64,000 nt of DNA, from contig NZ_JADZ01000005.1 of the NCBI RefSeq assembly GCF_000518645.1, positions 381,145-445,144 of the forward strand, in the 5' to 3' direction. The translations under genes and the position numbers were made by a program. The notes below the pieces were generated by a model, which searched no databases, was not told the origin of the DNA, and worked only from the letters and a program-made list of their open reading frames with translations. This DNA comes from Curvibacter gracilis ATCC BAA-807. Lineage in GTDB: Bacteria; Pseudomonadota; Gammaproteobacteria; Burkholderiales; Burkholderiaceae_C. Position 1 is the stretch's first letter, and each line of letters begins with the position of its first letter. Positions 60,901 to 64,000 of this stretch are shown piece after piece.

Positions 60901-61497
60901 ATAAAGTGAGGCCGGATGCAGCCCTGACTTCACGATGCGGTGGTTGCGGCCCACCAGCTCGTCACGTCGGTAGCCACTGATCTCGCAGAACTTGTCGTTG
61001 GCGTGCAGGATCACGCCCTTGAGATCGGTGACGCTGACGATGGCATGCTGGTCGACGGCAAACTGCTGGTTGTCGCGCTCACGGCGGCTGGCTTCCCGCT
61101 GCGACACCAGGTCGGACAGCAGCAAGGACAAGGATTCCAGGCTCATGTCGACGTTGACCTGACCCGCCACATCGGGCAGCAGGTTGCTGACCGTGGTGTG
61201 CAGGGATTCGATGGCCCGGTCGCGACTGGACAACTCCTGGCGCAGGCGCAGGTTGGCCGCATCCATTTCGTCCGAACTCAGCATCAGGCTGCGGGTGCGC
61301 AGTTCCAGATCGCGTTCATACTGGTCATAAGACGCGTCGACTTGCTGGAGCAAGGGACCCAGGCCCCGCAGCACCTGGCCCAGGGGCGCGGGCAGGCCCG
61401 GCGCGAGCGCCTGCAACTGCGCCAGGCAGTCTTCCCAGGCCTGTTCGTCGTCGATTCCAAGTTGGCGCTTCAACTGGCGCCGGAGTCCACGGTGCAT
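57997..61497 (-). CDS. Hybrid sensor histidine kinase (PAS-PAS-HisKA-HATPase-REC-REC-HPt)
   Basis: A 1166-residue soluble kinase. The N-terminal helical region (about 1-145) is of the type found downstream of FIST genes. Two PAS domains follow (about 150-265, with G-Y-R-R-D-E-L-V-G, and 275-395). HisKA has H413 in M-S-H-E-I-R-T-P; HATPase has Y-A-N-N-A-V-K-F and G-G-T-G-L-G-L. Receivers have D702 (F-L-D-W-K-M-P) and D849 (M-D-M-Q-M-P), and HPt has H1024. The ATG overlaps the FIST stop by one base (TGATG); a preceding in-frame TTG is not needed. Its HPt probably signals to other receivers in the locus. Confidence 0.93.
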   Translation of the reverse strand: MHRGLRRQLKRQLGIDDEQAWEDCLAQLQALAPGLPAPLGQVLRGLGPLLQQVDASYDQYERDLELRTRSLMLSSDEMDAANLRLRQELSSRDRAIESLHTTVSNLLPDVAGQVNVDMSLESLSLLLSDLVSQREASRRERDNQQFAVDQHAIVSVTDLKGVILHANDKFCEISGYRRDELVGRNHRIVKSGLHPASLYESLWHTISSGQVWKGELCNRAKDGSNYWVSATIVPSLDADGMPYQYVAIRTDITRRKQIEASLAEAASRLELATSSAGVGVWGWDVNTKKIWLDQQMAKLFQVDLSQFSGEYLELARRLHPDDRDRVVDEFNQALRNGKGLRTEFRVVWADGTERYLRCAATLTRGSDGRPSQMVGVDFDITSLRLAELEMRLAKEQAEAANRSKSEFLANMSHEIRTPMNAVLGMSHLLLQTPLDRKQTDYVSKIQHSGQHLLGIINDILDFSKVEAGKLDVEHIEMDLEKVLEKVGSLVGEKAQAKELELLFDVAPDVPTLLVGDPLRLGQVLINYANNAVKFTERGEVTIQVRKREESEGEVLLYLAVRDTGIGLSEEQKDRLFESFQQADSSTTRKYGGTGLGLAISKRLAALMGGEVGVESELGQGSTFWFTARLRKSTLVPALHEPLPDVRGKRVLVVDDNPRARELLSQQLTTLSFQVLQAATAAEALALLRQTGPEAAIDLAFLDWKMPDVAGIDLARQIRALGSTVAPRLVLVASHGREDLRPAAREAGIDALIVKPVNPSLLFDTLISLLGSPGAARRRQRRAQAHWAGTSQDLLPVRGARVLLVEDNDLNQEVAAGILRLAGLMVDIAGNGQIALDKVAQNAYDLVLMDMQMPVMDGITATLAIRQREEWQHLPIVAMTANARDSDRERCLQAGMVDFVTKPIEPEELGRVLLRWIPDKSGAHDSSGAGAEPGPGSDEGVAAPAPAPAGAAGQAEASAGPSLLERAVLQIPGLDVGQGLRRVIGSIPLYLSLLRKFVSGQRDVPDQILQALDQRDWERAEILAHTLKGVAGNIGATGLQQLATELDALVSERADPDAALELTGRLKSQLTVVVQGIESQLSPAVPAAPAPAPTPAVDEAARQQARQLWQRLEALLADDDPDAAELLAQHGDLFKRELGSAYRALEAGIRGFDFPAALQALRGAAAP
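59611..60309 (-). repeat. Kinase-core cassette, copy 2
   Basis: Nearly identical to 55757-56455 without gaps. The encoded catalytic domains differ at very few residues (for example V-G-E-K-A-Q versus V-V-E-K-A-Q). The flanking PAS and receiver regions of the two genes are far more diverged. Confidence 0.9.
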
Positions 61498-62642
61498 CAA
61501 ATCTCCAATGCTTCACCCATCGTGGTGATGGTCATGGTCTGGTTGTGCAATTGGCAGGGTCCCGCTTCACCCACGGGACAGATCTCGCCATTGGAATAAA
61601 AGCCGGCCAGCACGGGTTGCGGCCCCAGCACATCGCCCACCGCCTCGACCTCGTCATCGACCCGGCTGCCCATGACCAGCTTGCGCCCCACGCAGCTGAC
61701 CAGGATGGCCAGCACATCCGCCGGCGGGGCCAAGGCCAGGGCCGCTTCGGCGGCATGTTCGGCGCCATCGATCAGCCGGTCGGTGCTGGCCTGCATCAGC
61801 TTGAGCTGGGCACCTTGGGGGACATCGCCCGCCAGGGTCAGGCTGCCGTTGACTTCATCAATGCCCAGAATTGTCCGGATCAGGCCTTGAGCGCCCGACT
61901 GGGCATCTTCCATCAGAAAAGGAAAAAGCAGACCCGAGGCGGGCAAACCCTTGGCGTGCTCGCCCAGGTAACGCTTGTAGATGGTGAGCGCAGGCTCGCC
62001 ATCGAGCTCTTGCAACACATTGCCTTCGGCACGCGTCACGCGACGCACCGGGCCGAACGGCAGCCACCCGCCATAGGACCCGTGCCCAAGTCGCAGGCTG
62101 GTCCCGTACAGGCCCAGGGCCACGGCGTTGCGATCGGAGACGCCCTCATCGCCCAGCACCCAGGTTCTCACAAAGGCCCCGTCGTCGCCGGCCAGGCCAC
62201 CCGTGATCGGCACCGATCGCCCCAGACCCTGGCTCAAGCCCGCCACCAGGGCACTGCCATTGACCGCCACGCCCGGCCCATAGACCAGCACGGCCTGCAA
62301 ATCAGGCGCTGCCAGCGCCTGACCCAAGCCTTGACCGGCCGCATGGGAATCCTGCATGCCGGGCACCGGCAAGGTGATGCTGCGCAGGCGGGTGCGTTCG
62401 AACTTCAAGGCGGTGACCACACAGGCACCTGTTGACACACCCTCGCGGGAGATTTCACCGGCTGTCGAACAACCCAACAGCCGCGCTCTCGGAAAACGTT
62501 CCCGCAGGGCCTGATGCAGCCCGCCCTGCTCGAACCAGGACACGGCACCAAACACCAGCACCCCATCCGGGTCCAACTCACGCAGAGCTTCCAGGGGCCC
62601 CCAATCCAGGGCAGTCGTCAGGATCACCTGCTGAACACGCAT
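61497..62642 (-). CDS. FIST-domain sensory protein
   Basis: A 381-residue soluble protein with FIST_N (about 30-220; L-L-G-C-S-T-A-G-E-I near 57, and G-G-L-A-G-D-D near 150) and FIST_C (about 225-365, with P-V-L-A-G-F-Y-S-N-G-E-I near the end). FIST proteins are proposed to bind small ligands such as amino acids and act as sensory inputs to chemotaxis or kinases. An AGGAG site eight bases before the ATG marks it as the first gene of the FIST, kinase, kinase-HD-GYP operon, and its stop overlaps the kinase start. Confidence 0.92.
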   Translation of the reverse strand: MRVQQVILTTALDWGPLEALRELDPDGVLVFGAVSWFEQGGLHQALRERFPRARLLGCSTAGEISREGVSTGACVVTALKFERTRLRSITLPVPGMQDSHAAGQGLGQALAAPDLQAVLVYGPGVAVNGSALVAGLSQGLGRSVPITGGLAGDDGAFVRTWVLGDEGVSDRNAVALGLYGTSLRLGHGSYGGWLPFGPVRRVTRAEGNVLQELDGEPALTIYKRYLGEHAKGLPASGLLFPFLMEDAQSGAQGLIRTILGIDEVNGSLTLAGDVPQGAQLKLMQASTDRLIDGAEHAAEAALALAPPADVLAILVSCVGRKLVMGSRVDDEVEAVGDVLGPQPVLAGFYSNGEICPVGEAGPCQLHNQTMTITTMGEALEI

Positions 62643-63026
62643 ATGCCTACTCCTAGAAATTTCTCACCCGCGCCACACGGTAGCGGGCCTGCCAAGCCGC
62701 ATCAACTGTAACCATAAGAACAAGGAAAAATGCCTTGTGCAAGCTGCGTCCAGACCTATTTCAACCACGGGCCGACAACGAAACTGGATGAACTTGATCC
62801 AAGGGCTGGACAGCCCGCGAAAAATCATTTATTTGATTTTTCAATGTTTTTTGAATCAATTTTACTGATTCATATGATAACCACTGCCGAACCGGGAAAC
62901 CGCTTGAATCCACCCTGAGCGCCTTGCTTTTCAGGCGATCGGGCTTTACCGCCCAGCCACCAACAAGCCAACAAGGCGCGACATGGCCCACGCACCATCA
63001 AGCCTTCATCACGGAGGACATGCACC
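62643..63026. promoter_or_regulatory. Divergent intergenic region between FIST operon and secreted protein gene
   Basis: About 385 bases, with an AT-rich core at 62815-62880 likely to hold promoters. A GAATCA-N7-TGATTC inverted repeat sits at 62853-62871. A GGAGG ribosome-binding site at 63013 precedes the TTG start of the next gene. Short open frames here are not convincing. Confidence 0.4.
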
Positions 63027-63338
63027 TTGAAACACTTCCCCTTCTGGCTCCCCATCGCCTGGGCACTGGGCACCGCCAGCCTGGCCCAGGCCCAGCCCTC
63101 TGACGGCGGGGGAGCCCCGCCGCGCGGTGGCCCGCCGGCCGAAGCCGTGGCGGCCTGCAAGGGCAAGACCTCGGGCGCCAGTTGCAGCTTCACCGGGCGC
63201 CAGAACGAAACCTTGAGCGGCACCTGCGACAGCCCGCCTGAAGGCCCCCCTGGCAGCAACAGCTCCAGCACATCCAGCACGACCGGCGTGCTGGCCTGCC
63301 GCCCGGCGCGCCCCTCGGGCCCACCACCGCAGCGTTGA
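63027..63338 (+). CDS. Small secreted cysteine-containing protein
   Basis: A 103-residue protein beginning with TTG, nine bases after GGAGG; an ATG seven bases upstream is in another frame. It has a signal peptide (M-K-H-F-P-F-W-L-P ... ending A-Q-A-Q-P near residue 23) and a mature part with four cysteines (V-A-A-C-K-G-K, A-S-C-S-F-T-G, G-T-C-D-S and L-A-C-R-P), set in Pro/Gly/Ser-rich sequence. Similar short periplasmic proteins occur in related bacteria but have no known function. It faces a bidirectional terminator. Confidence 0.72.
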   Translation: MKHFPFWLPIAWALGTASLAQAQPSDGGGAPPRGGPPAEAVAACKGKTSGASCSFTGRQNETLSGTCDSPPEGPPGSNSSSTSSTTGVLACRPARPSGPPPQR

Positions 63339-63359
63339 ACATCGCCCGCCCCAGCAGAA

Positions 63360-63385
63360 AAAAAGCCACCCGAAGGTGGCTTTTT
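63360..63385. terminator. Bidirectional rho-independent terminator
   Basis: AAAAAGCCACC, loop CGAA, GGTGGCTTTTT: a perfect 11-base stem whose ends form a U-run in either direction. It lies between the convergent secreted-protein and LivJ-type genes. Confidence 0.93.
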
Positions 63386-63419
63386 GAGTGTGGCGAAAGC
63401 CGCTGAAGATCGTGGGCGA

Positions 63420-64000
63420 TCAGTTCAGAGCGGTCTTCTTGCCATCCTTGTAGGTGTACAGGGTGATGGCCGGGTTCTTCAGTTCGCCGTTGGGCTCGAA
63501 CGCGATCTTGGCGGTCACGCCCTGGAAGTTGGTTTCGATCAGCTTCGGGGTGTAGACCTTCGGGTCCACCGAGTTGGCACGCTTCATCGCGTCAACCAGC
63601 ACGAAGGTCGCGTCGTAGGTGTACGGGCTGTACACCTGGAACTGGTTGGGGTACTTCGCGTCGTAGCGCTTCTTCCAGGCTTCGCCGCCAGGCATCTTCG
63701 ACAGCGAGGCACCGCCTTCGGCGCACACCACGTTTTCCAGCGTCTTGGCACCGGCGGCCAGCTTGGCCAGCTCGGACGTGCAGATGCCGTCACCACCGAA
63801 GTACTTCACGTTGCCCAGACCCAGTTGCTCCATCTGGCGCAGCATCGGGCCGCCTTGCGGGTCCATGCCACCGAAGAAGATGCCGTCCGGGTTCTTGGCC
63901 TTGATCGAGGTCAGGATGGCCATGAAGTCGGTGGCCTTGTCGGTGGTGAACTGCTCGTCCACCACGGTGATGCCCTTGCTGGCAGCGATCTTCTTGAACA
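63420..64000 (-). CDS. Branched-chain amino acid ABC transporter substrate-binding protein (LivJ-like), C-terminal part
   Basis: The last 192 codons of a periplasmic binding protein that continues beyond the window. It shows I-F-F-G-G-M-D-P-Q-G-G-P and Y-F-G-G-D-G-I-C-T-S-E, the hinge and ligand region of Leu/Ile/Val-type proteins. Y-S-P-Y-T-Y-D-A-T-F-V-L-V-D-A-M and the closing P-A-I-T-L-Y-T-Y-K-D-G are also typical. Permease and ATPase genes are not visible. The end is followed by the strong terminator. Confidence 0.93.
   Translation of the reverse strand, partial: FKKIAASKGITVVDEQFTTDKATDFMAILTSIKAKNPDGIFFGGMDPQGGPMLRQMEQLGLGNVKYFGGDGICTSELAKLAAGAKTLENVVCAEGGASLSKMPGGEAWKKRYDAKYPNQFQVYSPYTYDATFVLVDAMKRANSVDPKVYTPKLIETNFQGVTAKIAFEPNGELKNPAITLYTYKDGKKTALN

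Noticed and set aside
62730..62918. 62-codon plus-strand frame upstream of the secreted protein
   Set aside because: It lies across the AT-rich promoter core, with no ribosome-binding site and no protein-like composition.

Overview
The window is GC-rich DNA (mostly about two-thirds G+C by eye) from a betaproteobacterium, most likely order Burkholderiales. The evidence is the codon usage, the DUF3348/DUF802/OmpA/DUF2894 gene block typical of that order, an N-type rotary ATPase operon, and a very large complement of hybrid sensor kinases. I saw no rRNA, tRNA or CRISPR. Only the first gene (minus strand, at base 1) and the last gene (minus strand, at base 64000) are cut by the window edges.

Layout. 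(1) 0-8.6 kb: a truncated metallo-beta-lactamase-fold gene, an MFS exporter, a FlxA-like protein, and a coupled three-gene operon of HD-GYP response regulator, exported histidine phosphatase and triple-PAS hybrid kinase. (2) 14.6-8.6 kb (minus): a four-gene phosphorelay operon of receiver-kinase, MHYT membrane hybrid kinase, GAF kinase and single-domain receiver, with most junctions overlapping by 4 nt. (3) 19.9-14.8 kb (minus): four overlapping genes DUF3348, DUF802, MotB/OmpA-like and DUF2894. The middle two look like a MotAB/ZorAB-type ion-driven stator with a roughly 800-residue coiled-coil tail. (4) 21.7-20.1 kb: a chemoreceptor, then a small HNH protein. (5) 22-31 kb and 42-53 kb: two parts of an organosulfur/methionine scavenging region. 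It holds a Dpp-type ABC transporter, two family-5 binding proteins, SsuD, a second LLM flavin monooxygenase, a DszC/SfnB-like flavoprotein, MetNIQ plus an extra MetQ, acireductone dioxygenase, and a frameshifted IlvD/Edd dehydratase. (6) 31-32.3 kb: an HTH/nucleotidyltransferase pair resembling a type IV toxin-antitoxin module. (7) 39.6-32.9 kb (minus): a complete N-ATPase operon atpDCQRBEFAG with an FNR-type palindrome upstream. (8) 41.8-39.9 kb: an unrecognised coupled pair of lower GC, one protein with a C-terminal hydrophobic hairpin and one multi-pass membrane protein. (9) 47.5-49.7 kb: a low-GC patch with a decayed IS5-family transposase and small hypothetical genes. (10) 62.6-53.3 kb (minus): FIST sensor, hybrid kinase, then a giant kinase fused to HD-GYP. 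The two kinases share a nearly identical 0.7-kb catalytic cassette. (11) 63-64 kb: a small secreted Cys protein, a bidirectional terminator and a truncated LivJ-type binding protein.

How it fits together. Signalling dominates: six histidine kinases, two of the encoded proteins ending in HD-GYP c-di-GMP phosphodiesterase domains, plus a chemoreceptor. The metabolic genes point to use of alternative sulfur sources. The most novel-looking system is the giant-tailed stator block, which by architecture resembles the ZorAB core of Zorya anti-phage systems but has different partners.
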